Part shown: positions 18,127-29,959 of the stretch, piece by piece | Layout: each line of letters begins with the position of its first letter | Position numbering within the stretch: position 1 is the first letter of the stretch | Source of the DNA: Lactarius indigo | Lineage: Eukaryota > Basidiomycota > Agaricomycetes > Russulales > Russulaceae | Assembly: GCA_025766275.1 (NCBI GenBank) | Contig: JAFKAC010000082.1 | Location: forward strand, 1-32,500 | Direction of reading: 5' to 3' | Length of the DNA stretch: 32,500 bases | Notes under the pieces: model-generated | The model's database searches: none | Seen by the model: the letters and a program-made list of their open reading frames with translations, nothing else | Told to the model about the DNA's origin: nothing | Program-made: the position numbers and the translations under genes

Positions 18127-18396
18127 TCGCCAATATTTAGCTTTAGATGGAGTTCACCACCCATTTTGAGCTGCATTCCCAAACAACTCGACTCTTCGAG
18201 AGCGCATCACAGAAGCACCAGTTGTCCATGCCAAAGACGGGATTCTCACCCTCTATGACGCTCCATTCCAGGAGACTTGTGCACGGTCTGACGCGGAAGA
18301 CGCTTCTCTAAATTACAACTCGGACAGCCAAGGACTGCCAGATTTTAAATTTGAGCTTTTCCCGCTTCACTCGCAGTTACTAGGGGAATCCTTGTT

Positions 18397-18429
<33 letters not shown>

Positions 18430-18463
18430 GTTCAGCGGGTAGTCTCACCCGATTTGAGGTCAA
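18024..18463 (-). rRNA. 28S rRNA 5' fragment (D1 region) with ITS2-like remnant
   Basis: Same as 10780-11219, in the gap between the Rep and capsid poly(A) signals; ITS2-like DNA continues to about 18598. Confidence 0.92.
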
Positions 18464-18670
18464 GGGTGAGTCCCACGCTTTTTATTTTTATTTTTATTTT
18501 TCGTGTTTTCACGAAGACATTTAAAACCCCCATCCCCCTAAAGGGGGCCTGCGCTGGTAGGCGTGTGTGTTATATAGTTCATGCTTTTATTCTGACTAAA
18601 ACGGTTTTAAACGACATAATTTACACGTTTCGTTTGGTTACACTTTATATGTTTCCCATAATACAAGCAC

Positions 18671-18676
18671 TTTATT
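18671..18676 (-). terminator. Poly(A) signal of capsid transcript
   Basis: AATAAA on the minus strand, 28 nt past the capsid stop. Confidence 0.6.
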
Positions 18677-18703
18677 CATCACATTCATTCTATTTACGTC
18701 AAT

Positions 18704-20236
18704 TTAACTACGTCGTCCCCATTTGGGACGCCTCTGACGAGCATTTAACATACTCTTTGGCATTTCTTTCCACCACATGTTGAACTCCGGCTGGAACATC
18801 ATCGCCTGTTTGTCCGCCCAATAATTGGTCATCTTGTTTAGGTCTTCTGGTCCCACTTCACCAGCATTCTGTGCTGCGTGGTTACGCTCTTTCTCTCTGA
18901 CCTTCTTGACTTTTTTGCGATTGTGACGGAGTGCGGATATCATCGCATCGCGCAATTGAACATGCTCATGTGAAACTTCGTCATCATCTGTTGTACTGTC
19001 TTCGCTGGAATCATCACCGCCTCTAAGATGCAAAGGAGACCGGTCGCGTAGTTTCATTTTGCTCCCACTGGCCTGTGGCTGTGAACCTTCTCCACCTTCA
19101 CCGGGCTCGGGTTCCGCAATAAGTGGTACTTCTTCAGTATCTACGTCGGGGTATGCAAATTTATCACTGAAATGACTCCCTTCGCGCATAAAAACAATAG
19201 GCCGGTTGTCATCTTTGGCTTCCTCTTCCATACGTTTCAAATCGTCGTCTGGATTGTTCTTGATGAATGAAGGTAATTTAACCTTAGGAGGGCGCCACTG
19301 TTCTGTGGCTGGTGTTATAATATACATGACAAAGATCTTACGATCTGATCTTCTGTCGCTGTCAGGGAACGGATATTTGACCATATGTTCTCCGAATGTC
19401 ACAGGAGGATACTTCAATGTTGTATACATCCTACGGAAGAAATTCCATTTAAAGGTCTTTGACTGCCTCTTTCGGTTGCTTATAAATCTACGCTTGTCGG
19501 CCAAAATGGTGATATTGGGTGCAGTCATTCTCATGTTCATCATCTCATCATGGAATGTTTGGTCTCTGGCCTGCATTTGACGAGCAAACAAAGGCGCGAA
19601 TTGATCCGTGAGTGCCGCAGATTGGATGGTACCATCCATATTTGCATTGACTTCACTCATCACCGTCGCATTTGGGGAGAAGTATCCCATCTGGAGTTTG
19701 TCCGTGGCTGCATGGCTGGTGTTAGGAGTACCGAGGACACCTTGAAGCTCACTAGGAGATTGGAATACTATCATCCTAACGCGAAATCCGCTTTTAGGAT
19801 TGACCACGAATGTGGTCTTTATTTGGATACCCATGACACGAACCATATCACTTCTTCTTCTCCAATATCTTCTTCGATCTTGTAGATCAAACGATGCTCT
19901 CTCGAGATCACTGATAAGATAATTGGAACAGACAGCAAGACAAGGCACAGCGGTCTTGGGCACGTGTGCCGTCGTCACGTGTTCGTATAGATCCGCTCCG
20001 TTCTCATCTTTCAAGGTCCGACTTATCTTACTCAGAGGAGCACGTGAGGGACGCCTTGAAGTTTTGCTATATTTTCTTCGGTTATAGTTACTCCTACGAT
20101 GTACTCTTCCCCCGCCACGTTTATAGTTTTGCCACTTGCGCTTTCGCCGTATAGTTTGACGCCTGCCTTTATAGGAACGACGTACAGTGCGACGTACATT
20201 CGCACCTCGCCTTTTGTATGTACCATAACGAGCCAT
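18704..20236 (-). CDS. cp: Capsid protein
   Basis: 510 aa, identical in translation to 4216-5748, with basic arm, predicted jelly-roll core and charged C-terminal extension. Confidence 0.85.
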   Translation of the reverse strand: MARYGTYKRRGANVRRTVRRSYKGRRQTIRRKRKWQNYKRGGGRVHRRSNYNRRKYSKTSRRPSRAPLSKISRTLKDENGADLYEHVTTAHVPKTAVPCLAVCSNYLISDLERASFDLQDRRRYWRRRSDMVRVMGIQIKTTFVVNPKSGFRVRMIVFQSPSELQGVLGTPNTSHAATDKLQMGYFSPNATVMSEVNANMDGTIQSAALTDQFAPLFARQMQARDQTFHDEMMNMRMTAPNITILADKRRFISNRKRQSKTFKWNFFRRMYTTLKYPPVTFGEHMVKYPFPDSDRRSDRKIFVMYIITPATEQWRPPKVKLPSFIKNNPDDDLKRMEEEAKDDNRPIVFMREGSHFSDKFAYPDVDTEEVPLIAEPEPGEGGEGSQPQASGSKMKLRDRSPLHLRGGDDSSEDSTTDDDEVSHEHVQLRDAMISALRHNRKKVKKVREKERNHAAQNAGEVGPEDLNKMTNYWADKQAMMFQPEFNMWWKEMPKSMLNARQRRPKWGRRS

Positions 20237-20487
20237 CTTCTATTACTACCTCCCCTGAAGGTCGGATTACCACTAGAATTGACGAAGAAAGATGTCGAGG
20301 CGGGTTCAGAAAAATGAGTCCAATAATAATCGCTTACAGGGCTAGAATAACCAGCAATCTCAAGGCGTTGTCTATAATCACTGTAATGTAATGCAAGTAG
20401 AGTCTGTGCAACGTCACGAAAATCGATAGTGTGATGATTAGGATATATCCAACGTTCTGTGTTGTATATGTGATGGGTTAAACTCAT
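20032..20487 (-). CDS. 151-aa ORF overlapping capsid start
   Basis: Identical in translation to 5544-5999; ATG at 20487, weak start context, no ATG before the capsid start at 20236. Confidence 0.6.
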   Translation of the reverse strand: MSLTHHIYNTERWIYPNHHTIDFRDVAQTLLALHYSDYRQRLEIAGYSSPVSDYYWTHFSEPASTSFFVNSSGNPTFRGGSNRRWLVMVHTKGEVRMYVALYVVPIKAGVKLYGESASGKTINVAGEEYIVGVTITEENIAKLQGVPHVLL

Positions 20488-20523
20488 CAAGAAACGGGTT
20501 CATGTTACATCGAACCTTACGGT

Positions 20524-20532
20524 CTTAAATAG
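20524..20532 (-). promoter_or_regulatory. TATA-like box for 151-aa ORF / capsid mRNA
   Basis: CTATTTAAG on the minus strand, about 37 nt upstream of ATG 20487. Confidence 0.5.
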
Positions 20533-20633
20533 TGGACCAAAGTCCTTATTATCTCACGGTCACGTGCACTTCTCAGAGGTACTAATACATACCCTTCACG
20601 AAACAAAAAAGAAATTAGTGTCCAATGAACTAG

Positions 20634-21056
20634 CTAATACATGCTTTCATTGTCACTGTACTGAGACGCTATGTCCGTTTCCTCTTCATCTGACCGCACC
20701 GTTTCAGCCAGTATTGACCGCCTCAAGGCAGTCAGCCTGGTTGCCCTACGCATAGAGGTTATTTCCATTCCTACTGCTGCAGATATCTCCTCCCAGGGCC
20801 GATCGAGGTCTATGTTAGCCTTAAAGAGTCGATCGAGGAGGTCCGTCAATTCGGACCCGCTTAGCCCTATCAGGGTTTCTACGAGGGGGGGTAGGGGATG
20901 GCCTTGTCTTCGACTTTCCTCTACGAGTGTCTCCTTTGCCAGGAGCAGGTCCCACCCCGTCTTCGCTGGGCGCAGGGGATGGTTCGGGGGGCGGGGGTAT
21001 GGTCGGGGAGACATCCTCCTTTCCCTCGCAAGAGTCCTCCTCTCTGATGTGGACAT
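20634..21056 (-). CDS. 140-aa Arg-rich/acidic ORF
   Basis: Same as 6146-6568; ATG at 21056, overlapping the Cys-rich gene by 236 nt. Confidence 0.5.
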   Translation of the reverse strand: MSTSERRTLARERRMSPRPYPRPPNHPLRPAKTGWDLLLAKETLVEESRRQGHPLPPLVETLIGLSGSELTDLLDRLFKANIDLDRPWEEISAAVGMEITSMRRATRLTALRRSILAETVRSDEEETDIASQYSDNESMY

Positions 21057-22029
21057 GGTCCGAGGTAGACTCCCTGAGTGGAGGGAGGGTAGTGCCCCTG
21101 GCACCACAGGAGCACGTGCAGGGCTGACAGGTGTCGGATTCTTCGTGGAAGAATCTCTTCCAATCAAACTTGGTGGGGGTGAGCTCAGGTCCCAGTAACC
21201 TGAACTTATCGGCGAGGAGGGCAGCAGCGATGTTGGGGTCTTTTGTAAGGAGCTCTCGCTCAGCTCTTGTGGGCATATTGATGTCAGATGGGTACTGACC
21301 AATGGTGATGAGGGAGGGAGGGACCTCCCATCTCCCTGATCTATTGGCGATAATGGGCCCCTCCAAGGAGGAGCCTTATCTCTATTAGTATATATACAAT
21401 AAAAAGAAACGTTAAAGACTCACATAGTGCGAGGTTGGGATGGGTGATGGGGAAGGTCTTCTGGTTCCCCCCACAGGCGGGACAGGTGACCCACTCGGAG
21501 GGGGCGCATAGCCACTGATTGGTAGTTCTTCCGTTAGCAACGGCGCAAGTGGGAGCCTTGCTAAGTCGCCGGATCCACATGGGAGTCCAGTGACCGCAGA
21601 CGGGACAACCGGAGTATCCCAAGACACTGACCTTTGGGATCTCTCTGCCGACGATGGGAGAGTGGGACCAGTCATCCTCTCTATTTGGTCTATAGACATC
21701 TGAGGGGAAGGCTGCGAAAAACCAAGACCGAGCCATAGAGGAGGTGACATAGAAAATGTCATCGGCAGTGGCGGTGGGATCGTTAAAGTATACCACATGG
21801 TTGGCATGAAGGTTGGACCCACTAGTGATATCGCCACCCCATTCACTAGGAACGTTAAGGGAGGTAAGGTCCACCCTAAGACTACCACCACCGGAGGACT
21901 GTTGGAAGGCGTGGGGATATTGAGACTATCAGAAGTAATGTCAGCATAATCCGCTGTCGTTGAACATGACCGAACACTTACTTGATAGTAGACTGCATTC
22001 TTTACACCACAGTGAGAAGCAAGCAACAT
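20821..22029 (-). CDS. Cys-rich, probably zinc-binding protein, three exons
   Basis: Same as 6333-7541. Exons 21982-22029, 21424-21925 and 20821-21374; 367 aa. Confidence 0.7.
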
Positions 22030-22126
22030 AGTAGTGACTCAGAAGAGGGGAGGGGTGAATGACTTACCTTGAAAGGTAATGGAGCGGAAGAGAGGAGGAT
22101 GACGCTTCTGAGTCTAAATGGGGAGG

Positions 22127-22134
22127 TTTATATA
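22127..22134 (-). promoter_or_regulatory. TATA box of leftward transcript
   Basis: TATATAAA on the minus strand, about 100 nt upstream of ATG 22029. Confidence 0.7.
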
Positions 22135-22353
22135 ACCACAACTCGTGACGTGACTGTCACAAAGGGATTCAATGAATTGACCGCTTATCTAGTTGACGTG
22201 GGAACTGTTTCATATCCATCAAGGGGCGGATTGACGTGGGAAACACTTCTAGTGATTTGTTTCACCTTATCGTCCAATCATGTAAATCATTAGTAATAAC
22301 AATTATTCATTTACACACGCTGTAAACAATGAGACAATCTACATTTGGTTATT

Positions 22354-22517
22354 TTCCCGTGCCTGCTGCGCATTGTGTCATACACAGGATCCCTTTTCCC
22401 ATGGTTGCTGCGCAATTATCTTCTTTGGGGTGTTTGTTCCCATGATTGCTGCGCAATTCCCATGGTTGCTGTGCTTGGGGCTGTGCCCCTGCTTCTTTTT
22501 CCCGTGCCTGCTGTGCA
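22354..22517 (+). repeat. Five 19-bp phased repeats (iteron-like)
   Basis: Copies start at 22354, 22396, 22437, 22457 and 22499; same as at 628-791. Confidence 0.7.
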
Positions 22518-22666
22518 GTTTCCTTTTACAGGGTGTCTCAGTTCTGAATAAGGTTCTTGTCTCATTATTTTCGAAAGTGAGACACCTTCCCGAAATGGGT
22601 GCATTAAACCCAAAGATAGTAGTAATAAAGCCTTTTGAGGCAATGATCTGGGTAGATCTGTCTCAT

Positions 22667-22715
22667 TCTCATTATCGACTAGGGGAGAATCTTAAGCCCC
22701 CTAGTCGATATGAGA
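22667..22715. other. Candidate rolling-circle origin hairpin
   Basis: Identical to 941-989; loop at 22686-22697. Confidence 0.65.
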
Positions 22716-23061
22716 CGTCCCCCATGTTATGTCCACAGCCTGAGTCCGTAGTCACTAGTCCTTAGGCTGATAGCTCTGAGCTGTCAGTGTGGCCCACAAG
22801 TAACACAGTACCAGCGCAATGAGGAGTATTGAGAGGGTTATCTCGTAGTTGGTCAAGAAGCTGTCAACCTATTGCGCACCATACATTAGTAATTGAGTGC
22901 ACGGATGACTCAGGATGACGCAATTCACCATGACACATTGGCATCAATTGTTTAGTAACAGACTTCACACGTTGTCATGTTACCATCAGACGTGTAGTAA
23001 GCGTGTGAGTCAGTGATGAGTAATGGTCATGTCCGGCAACTAGTTTGTTCCCCTTGTTGCC

Positions 23062-23070
23062 TATATATAT
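23062..23070 (+). promoter_or_regulatory. TATA box of Rep gene
   Basis: TATATATAT, 44 nt upstream of ATG 23114. Confidence 0.65.
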
Positions 23071-23113
23071 CGGCCATCTTTTCCGCAAATTCCCATCATC
23101 TCCATCAACAGCA

Positions 23114-25111
23114 ATGTCTTCCACTCCTCTCTTCTTCCCTTCTCCTTCTCCTTCTTACTCTTCCATTGCCAACACCCCAACTGGGGATAGCTTTGAGGAC
23201 GGGGTTAGCCAACCCCCTCCTTGGATTGGGCACCCATCTCTGTATGGGTACATTGGTGGACAAGAAGAGTTCCAACAACAACAAGCTGGACCATCTCGCT
23301 GGGGTGGTCATCTTGTGAGTCGTCATTAACTGTCTCCGAAGCACTCTTAATCATCATATTTATATAGATGTCGTCCCTCTCGGAGCGAGGTGACCATGCT
23401 TCTCCTGGCCAGAACCCAGGTACTGGGCCTAGTGGAAGGGTGTCAGTTGAGGCTACTCCTTCCAGATCAAGGAGGGCCAATAGACGCTCCTCCTCTTCCT
23501 CCACAACCGGCCCTATGGCTGGGCGGTCTTCTAGACAACGCACTGTGGGGGACATGCAAGAGGGGGCACCCACCTCTAGGTCTAGTACACCTCTGGGGAG
23601 GTCTACCAATGCGGGGGAGAGGCAGCCCCAAGCAAGGATCAGAGGGGCAGGCTTCTTCCTCACATATTCACAAGTGGGGGATGCAAACATTGACTTGGTT
23701 GAAGAACAAGTCGTAAACCCAAGATTAGAAAAACTAAAAGGTGAGTAAATATTCTACCCTATTTCAGGTCCATTCTAACCACATAACCTTTTCAGCTTGG
23801 GCAGCGGTGGAAGAGACCCACCAGGATGAGGGTAGACACTGGCATGTGTTTATCCATTTCAAATCGTCTCTTCAAATCAGAGGGCACACCCTCTTTGATA
23901 TCAAGACTTTGGATGGGCGCACCTTGCATCCAAATATCAAGCCATCAAGGTGCAGCAAAGTAGATCTTAGGAGGATCTGGGAGTACCTGAACAAAACAGG
24001 GAATCCCTTAAAAGGGACATGGACAATGGACATGTGCGTACTGATATTTTTACTTGTAAATGTTCTATTACTAACTAGTTGAAAAGCCCCCCAGAGAAGA
24101 AGAACGCCTACAGAGATGCTCTCTTGTGCGACACAAGGGAGGCATTCCTAGACACCATCAAGCAAGGGGATGCCAGGTCTTATGTCATATATCATGACAA
24201 GATCTTGTCCTTCGCAGACAAGAATTTTGCGCCTGTCCAGGAGGAGTATGAGCCTCCATTCATTAACTTCACAGACATACCAGAAGAAGTGACAAACTGG
24301 CTGTCTGAAGAGTTCCCTAAGAGGGATAGGCCAAAGTCCTTGGTTCTATGGGGGCCAAGTCGCACTGGCAAAACATCTTGGGCAAGATCATTGGTGAGTA
24401 AATGTTCAGTCTTCATTTTTTGCTTTTAACTAACCCTAACCTTAGGGCCCACATTGCTATATGAACACTTGGTGGAATGCCGACAAGATGGATTCCACTA
24501 AGGATTATGTCATCTTTGATGACATCAATTTTGACTCGTTTTCGGGGTGGCAGGCTTTCTTTGGTAAGCAAGATCATTCTTCTGTGCTATACTTGTTCCT
24601 GATTAGTTTTGAAGGCGCACAACAGGAGTTTGAGATGACAGACAAGTATAGGGGGAAGAGGACGGTCCGCAACTGGGGTAAGCCATGTATTTGGCTCAAC
24701 AACAAGGACCCCAGGGAGGATCAACCTCAGTGGAAGAGGGATTGGCTCGATGCCAATTGTGTGGTGGTCTATTTGGACCATCCCCTCTATTCACTGGAGG
24801 CCCCTGAAGTACCACCAACTCCAGTACCATTGGTCGCTGAAGAAGACACCAGGGTTGCTATGACCCCACAGCAAGGAACTCCTGATCATTTTGAAGACTA
24901 TATCAGGAGGGCCAATGCGGAGTTTGATGAGTTTGACTCTTTCATTTTTGGTAGGAGGAATTATCTTGACACTGTGAAGGAGCATGCTAAGCACTTGTAT
25001 CAAAAGGACGCATTTAATGGACTTAGACCTATAGAATTAGATACTGTATTATTTAATAGGTCTTGGGATAAGTGGATGAACACTTATTCTGATGTCAATG
25101 AATTAGATTAG
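23114..25111 (+). CDS. rep: Replication-associated protein (Rep), six exons, intact
   Basis: Identical to 8626-10623. Exons 23114-23314, 23368-23740, 23796-24033, 24087-24393, 24446-24563 and 24615-25111; 577 aa with all catalytic motifs. Confidence 0.93.
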
Positions 25112-25122
25112 TGTCTTGAAAA

Positions 25123-25128
25123 AATAAA
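25123..25128 (+). terminator. Poly(A) signal of Rep
   Basis: AATAAA 12 nt after the Rep stop. Confidence 0.6.
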
Positions 25129-25267
25129 AAAACCTCATTTCGCAAACTTGACATATTGTCTTGTCAGTTTTACTTGATGAGATTATACAACTTACCTTTT
25201 CATGTAAGCATACTTATCGTCGCTTGCTAATAACATGGACTCGAAGAGAGGCTCGCGAAATCGCTTG

Positions 25268-25336
25268 ATGACTTGAAGCGTTTCCCTTTCAACAATAAGA
25301 CGTTTAGTTTCACTCTCTTTCCAAAGTGCTTTTCAT

Positions 25337-25370
<34 letters not shown>

Positions 25371-25640
25371 TCGCCAATATTTAGCTTTAGATGGAGTTCA
25401 CCACCCATTTTGAGCTGCATTCCCAAACAACTCGACTCTTCGAGAGCGCATCACAGAAGCACCAGTTGTCCATGCCAAAGACGGGATTCTCACCCTCTAT
25501 GACGCTCCATTCCAGGAGACTTGTGCACGGTCTGACGCGGAAGACGCTTCTCTAAATTACAACTCGGACAGCCAAGGACTGCCAGATTTTAAATTTGAGC
25601 TTTTCCCGCTTCACTCGCAGTTACTAGGGGAATCCTTGTT

Positions 25641-25673
<33 letters not shown>

Positions 25674-25707
25674 GTTCAGCGGGTAGTCTCACCCGATTTG
25701 AGGTCAA
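25268..25707 (-). rRNA. 28S rRNA 5' fragment (D1 region) with ITS2-like remnant
   Basis: Same as 10780-11219; ITS2-like DNA continues to about 25842. Confidence 0.92.
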
Positions 25708-25914
25708 GGGTGAGTCCCACGCTTTTTATTTTTATTTTTATTTTTCGTGTTTTCACGAAGACATTTAAAACCCCCATCCCCCTAAAGGGGGCCTGCGCTG
25801 GTAGGCGTGTGTGTTATATAGTTCATGCTTTTATTCTGACTAAAACGGTTTTAAACGACATAATTTACACGTTTCGTTTGGTTACACTTTATATGTTTCC
25901 CATAATACAAGCAC

Positions 25915-25920
25915 TTTATT
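25915..25920 (-). terminator. Poly(A) signal of capsid transcript
   Basis: AATAAA on the minus strand, 28 nt past the capsid stop. Confidence 0.6.
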
Positions 25921-25947
25921 CATCACATTCATTCTATTTACGTCAAT

Positions 25948-27480
25948 TTAACTACGTCGTCCCCATTTGGGACGCCTCTGACGAGCATTTAACATACTCT
26001 TTGGCATTTCTTTCCACCACATGTTGAACTCCGGCTGGAACATCATCGCCTGTTTGTCCGCCCAATAATTGGTCATCTTGTTTAGGTCTTCTGGTCCCAC
26101 TTCACCAGCATTCTGTGCTGCGTGGTTACGCTCTTTCTCTCTGACCTTCTTGACTTTTTTGCGATTGTGACGGAGTGCGGATATCATCGCATCGCGCAAT
26201 TGAACATGCTCATGTGAAACTTCGTCATCATCTGTTGTACTGTCTTCGCTGGAATCATCACCGCCTCTAAGATGCAAAGGAGACCGGTCGCGTAGTTTCA
26301 TTTTGCTCCCACTGGCCTGTGGCTGTGAACCTTCTCCACCTTCACCGGGCTCGGGTTCCGCAATAAGTGGTACTTCTTCAGTATCTACGTCGGGGTATGC
26401 AAATTTATCACTGAAATGACTCCCTTCGCGCATAAAAACAATAGGCCGGTTGTCATCTTTGGCTTCCTCTTCCATACGTTTCAAATCGTCGTCTGGATTG
26501 TTCTTGATGAATGAAGGTAATTTAACCTTAGGAGGGCGCCACTGTTCTGTGGCTGGTGTTATAATATACATGACAAAGATCTTACGATCTGATCTTCTGT
26601 CGCTGTCAGGGAACGGATATTTGACCATATGTTCTCCGAATGTCACAGGAGGATACTTCAATGTTGTATACATCCTACGGAAGAAATTCCATTTAAAGGT
26701 CTTTGACTGCCTCTTTCGGTTGCTTATAAATCTACGCTTGTCGGCCAAAATGGTGATATTGGGTGCAGTCATTCTCATGTTCATCATCTCATCATGGAAT
26801 GTTTGGTCTCTGGCCTGCATTTGACGAGCAAACAAAGGCGCGAATTGATCCGTGAGTGCCGCAGATTGGATGGTACCATCCATATTTGCATTGACTTCAC
26901 TCATCACCGTCGCATTTGGGGAGAAGTATCCCATCTGGAGTTTGTCCGTGGCTGCATGGCTGGTGTTAGGAGTACCGAGGACACCTTGAAGCTCACTAGG
27001 AGATTGGAATACTATCATCCTAACGCGAAATCCGCTTTTAGGATTGACCACGAATGTGGTCTTTATTTGGATACCCATGACACGAACCATATCACTTCTT
27101 CTTCTCCAATATCTTCTTCGATCTTGTAGATCAAACGATGCTCTCTCGAGATCACTGATAAGATAATTGGAACAGACAGCAAGACAAGGCACAGCGGTCT
27201 TGGGCACGTGTGCCGTCGTCACGTGTTCGTATAGATCCGCTCCGTTCTCATCTTTCAAGGTCCGACTTATCTTACTCAGAGGAGCACGTGAGGGACGCCT
27301 TGAAGTTTTGCTATATTTTCTTCGGTTATAGTTACTCCTACGATGTACTCTTCCCCCGCCACGTTTATAGTTTTGCCACTTGCGCTTTCGCCGTATAGTT
27401 TGACGCCTGCCTTTATAGGAACGACGTACAGTGCGACGTACATTCGCACCTCGCCTTTTGTATGTACCATAACGAGCCAT
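25948..27480 (-). CDS. cp: Capsid protein
   Basis: 510 aa, identical in translation to 4216-5748. Confidence 0.85.
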   Translation of the reverse strand: MARYGTYKRRGANVRRTVRRSYKGRRQTIRRKRKWQNYKRGGGRVHRRSNYNRRKYSKTSRRPSRAPLSKISRTLKDENGADLYEHVTTAHVPKTAVPCLAVCSNYLISDLERASFDLQDRRRYWRRRSDMVRVMGIQIKTTFVVNPKSGFRVRMIVFQSPSELQGVLGTPNTSHAATDKLQMGYFSPNATVMSEVNANMDGTIQSAALTDQFAPLFARQMQARDQTFHDEMMNMRMTAPNITILADKRRFISNRKRQSKTFKWNFFRRMYTTLKYPPVTFGEHMVKYPFPDSDRRSDRKIFVMYIITPATEQWRPPKVKLPSFIKNNPDDDLKRMEEEAKDDNRPIVFMREGSHFSDKFAYPDVDTEEVPLIAEPEPGEGGEGSQPQASGSKMKLRDRSPLHLRGGDDSSEDSTTDDDEVSHEHVQLRDAMISALRHNRKKVKKVREKERNHAAQNAGEVGPEDLNKMTNYWADKQAMMFQPEFNMWWKEMPKSMLNARQRRPKWGRRS

Positions 27481-27731
27481 CTTCTATTACTACCTCCCCT
27501 GAAGGTCGGATTACCACTAGAATTGACGAAGAAAGATGTCGAGGCGGGTTCAGAAAAATGAGTCCAATAATAATCGCTTACAGGGCTAGAATAACCAGCA
27601 ATCTCAAGGCGTTGTCTATAATCACTGTAATGTAATGCAAGTAGAGTCTGTGCAACGTCACGAAAATCGATAGTGTGATGATTAGGATATATCCAACGTT
27701 CTGTGTTGTATATGTGATGGGTTAAACTCAT
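27276..27731 (-). CDS. 151-aa ORF overlapping capsid start
   Basis: Identical in translation to 5544-5999; ATG at 27731, 205-nt overlap with the capsid gene. Confidence 0.6.
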   Translation of the reverse strand: MSLTHHIYNTERWIYPNHHTIDFRDVAQTLLALHYSDYRQRLEIAGYSSPVSDYYWTHFSEPASTSFFVNSSGNPTFRGGSNRRWLVMVHTKGEVRMYVALYVVPIKAGVKLYGESASGKTINVAGEEYIVGVTITEENIAKLQGVPHVLL

Positions 27732-27767
27732 CAAGAAACGGGTTCATGTTACATCGAACCTTACGGT

Positions 27768-27776
27768 CTTAAATAG
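27768..27776 (-). promoter_or_regulatory. TATA-like box for 151-aa ORF / capsid mRNA
   Basis: CTATTTAAG on the minus strand, about 37 nt upstream of ATG 27731. Confidence 0.5.
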
Positions 27777-27877
27777 TGGACCAAAGTCCTTATTATCTCA
27801 CGGTCACGTGCACTTCTCAGAGGTACTAATACATACCCTTCACGAAACAAAAAAGAAATTAGTGTCCAATGAACTAG

Positions 27878-28300
27878 CTAATACATGCTTTCATTGTCAC
27901 TGTACTGAGACGCTATGTCCGTTTCCTCTTCATCTGACCGCACCGTTTCAGCCAGTATTGACCGCCTCAAGGCAGTCAGCCTGGTTGCCCTACGCATAGA
28001 GGTTATTTCCATTCCTACTGCTGCAGATATCTCCTCCCAGGGCCGATCGAGGTCTATGTTAGCCTTAAAGAGTCGATCGAGGAGGTCCGTCAATTCGGAC
28101 CCGCTTAGCCCTATCAGGGTTTCTACGAGGGGGGGTAGGGGATGGCCTTGTCTTCGACTTTCCTCTACGAGTGTCTCCTTTGCCAGGAGCAGGTCCCACC
28201 CCGTCTTCGCTGGGCGCAGGGGATGGTTCGGGGGGCGGGGGTATGGTCGGGGAGACATCCTCCTTTCCCTCGCAAGAGTCCTCCTCTCTGATGTGGACAT
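27878..28300 (-). CDS. 140-aa Arg-rich/acidic ORF
   Basis: Same as 6146-6568; ATG at 28300, overlapping the Cys-rich gene by 236 nt. Confidence 0.5.
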   Translation of the reverse strand: MSTSERRTLARERRMSPRPYPRPPNHPLRPAKTGWDLLLAKETLVEESRRQGHPLPPLVETLIGLSGSELTDLLDRLFKANIDLDRPWEEISAAVGMEITSMRRATRLTALRRSILAETVRSDEEETDIASQYSDNESMY

Positions 28301-29273
28301 GGTCCGAGGTAGACTCCCTGAGTGGAGGGAGGGTAGTGCCCCTGGCACCACAGGAGCACGTGCAGGGCTGACAGGTGTCGGATTCTTCGTGGAAGAATCT
28401 CTTCCAATCAAACTTGGTGGGGGTGAGCTCAGGTCCCAGTAACCTGAACTTATCGGCGAGGAGGGCAGCAGCGATGTTGGGGTCTTTTGTAAGGAGCTCT
28501 CGCTCAGCTCTTGTGGGCATATTGATGTCAGATGGGTACTGACCAATGGTGATGAGGGAGGGAGGGACCTCCCATCTCCCTGATCTATTGGCGATAATGG
28601 GCCCCTCCAAGGAGGAGCCTTATCTCTATTAGTATATATACAATAAAAAGAAACGTTAAAGACTCACATAGTGCGAGGTTGGGATGGGTGATGGGGAAGG
28701 TCTTCTGGTTCCCCCCACAGGCGGGACAGGTGACCCACTCGGAGGGGGCGCATAGCCACTGATTGGTAGTTCTTCCGTTAGCAACGGCGCAAGTGGGAGC
28801 CTTGCTAAGTCGCCGGATCCACATGGGAGTCCAGTGACCGCAGACGGGACAACCGGAGTATCCCAAGACACTGACCTTTGGGATCTCTCTGCCGACGATG
28901 GGAGAGTGGGACCAGTCATCCTCTCTATTTGGTCTATAGACATCTGAGGGGAAGGCTGCGAAAAACCAAGACCGAGCCATAGAGGAGGTGACATAGAAAA
29001 TGTCATCGGCAGTGGCGGTGGGATCGTTAAAGTATACCACATGGTTGGCATGAAGGTTGGACCCACTAGTGATATCGCCACCCCATTCACTAGGAACGTT
29101 AAGGGAGGTAAGGTCCACCCTAAGACTACCACCACCGGAGGACTGTTGGAAGGCGTGGGGATATTGAGACTATCAGAAGTAATGTCAGCATAATCCGCTG
29201 TCGTTGAACATGACCGAACACTTACTTGATAGTAGACTGCATTCTTTACACCACAGTGAGAAGCAAGCAACAT
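28065..29273 (-). CDS. Cys-rich, probably zinc-binding protein, three exons
   Basis: Same as 6333-7541. Exons 29226-29273, 28668-29169 and 28065-28618; 367 aa. Confidence 0.7.
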
Positions 29274-29370
29274 AGTAGTGACTCAGAAGAGGGGAGGGGT
29301 GAATGACTTACCTTGAAAGGTAATGGAGCGGAAGAGAGGAGGATGACGCTTCTGAGTCTAAATGGGGAGG

Positions 29371-29378
29371 TTTATATA
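29371..29378 (-). promoter_or_regulatory. TATA box of leftward transcript
   Basis: TATATAAA on the minus strand, about 100 nt upstream of ATG 29273. Confidence 0.7.
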
Positions 29379-29597
29379 ACCACAACTCGTGACGTGACTG
29401 TCACAAAGGGATTCAATGAATTGACCGCTTATCTAGTTGACGTGGGAACTGTTTCATATCCATCAAGGGGCGGATTGACGTGGGAAACACTTCTAGTGAT
29501 TTGTTTCACCTTATCGTCCAATCATGTAAATCATTAGTAATAACAATTATTCATTTACACACGCTGTAAACAATGAGACAATCTACATTTGGTTATT

Positions 29598-29761
29598 TTC
29601 CCGTGCCTGCTGCGCATTGTGTCATACACAGGATCCCTTTTCCCATGGTTGCTGCGCAATTATCTTCTTTGGGGTGTTTGTTCCCATGATTGCTGCGCAA
29701 TTCCCATGGTTGCTGTGCTTGGGGCTGTGCCCCTGCTTCTTTTTCCCGTGCCTGCTGTGCA
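29598..29761 (+). repeat. Five 19-bp phased repeats (iteron-like)
   Basis: Copies start at 29598, 29640, 29681, 29701 and 29743; same as at 628-791. Confidence 0.7.
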
Positions 29762-29910
29762 GTTTCCTTTTACAGGGTGTCTCAGTTCTGAATAAGGTTC
29801 TTGTCTCATTATTTTCGAAAGTGAGACACCTTCCCGAAATGGGTGCATTAAACCCAAAGATAGTAGTAATAAAGCCTTTTGAGGCAATGATCTGGGTAGA
29901 TCTGTCTCAT

Positions 29911-29959
29911 TCTCATTATCGACTAGGGGAGAATCTTAAGCCCCCTAGTCGATATGAGA
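29911..29959. other. Candidate rolling-circle origin hairpin
   Basis: Identical to 941-989; loop at 29930-29941. Confidence 0.65.
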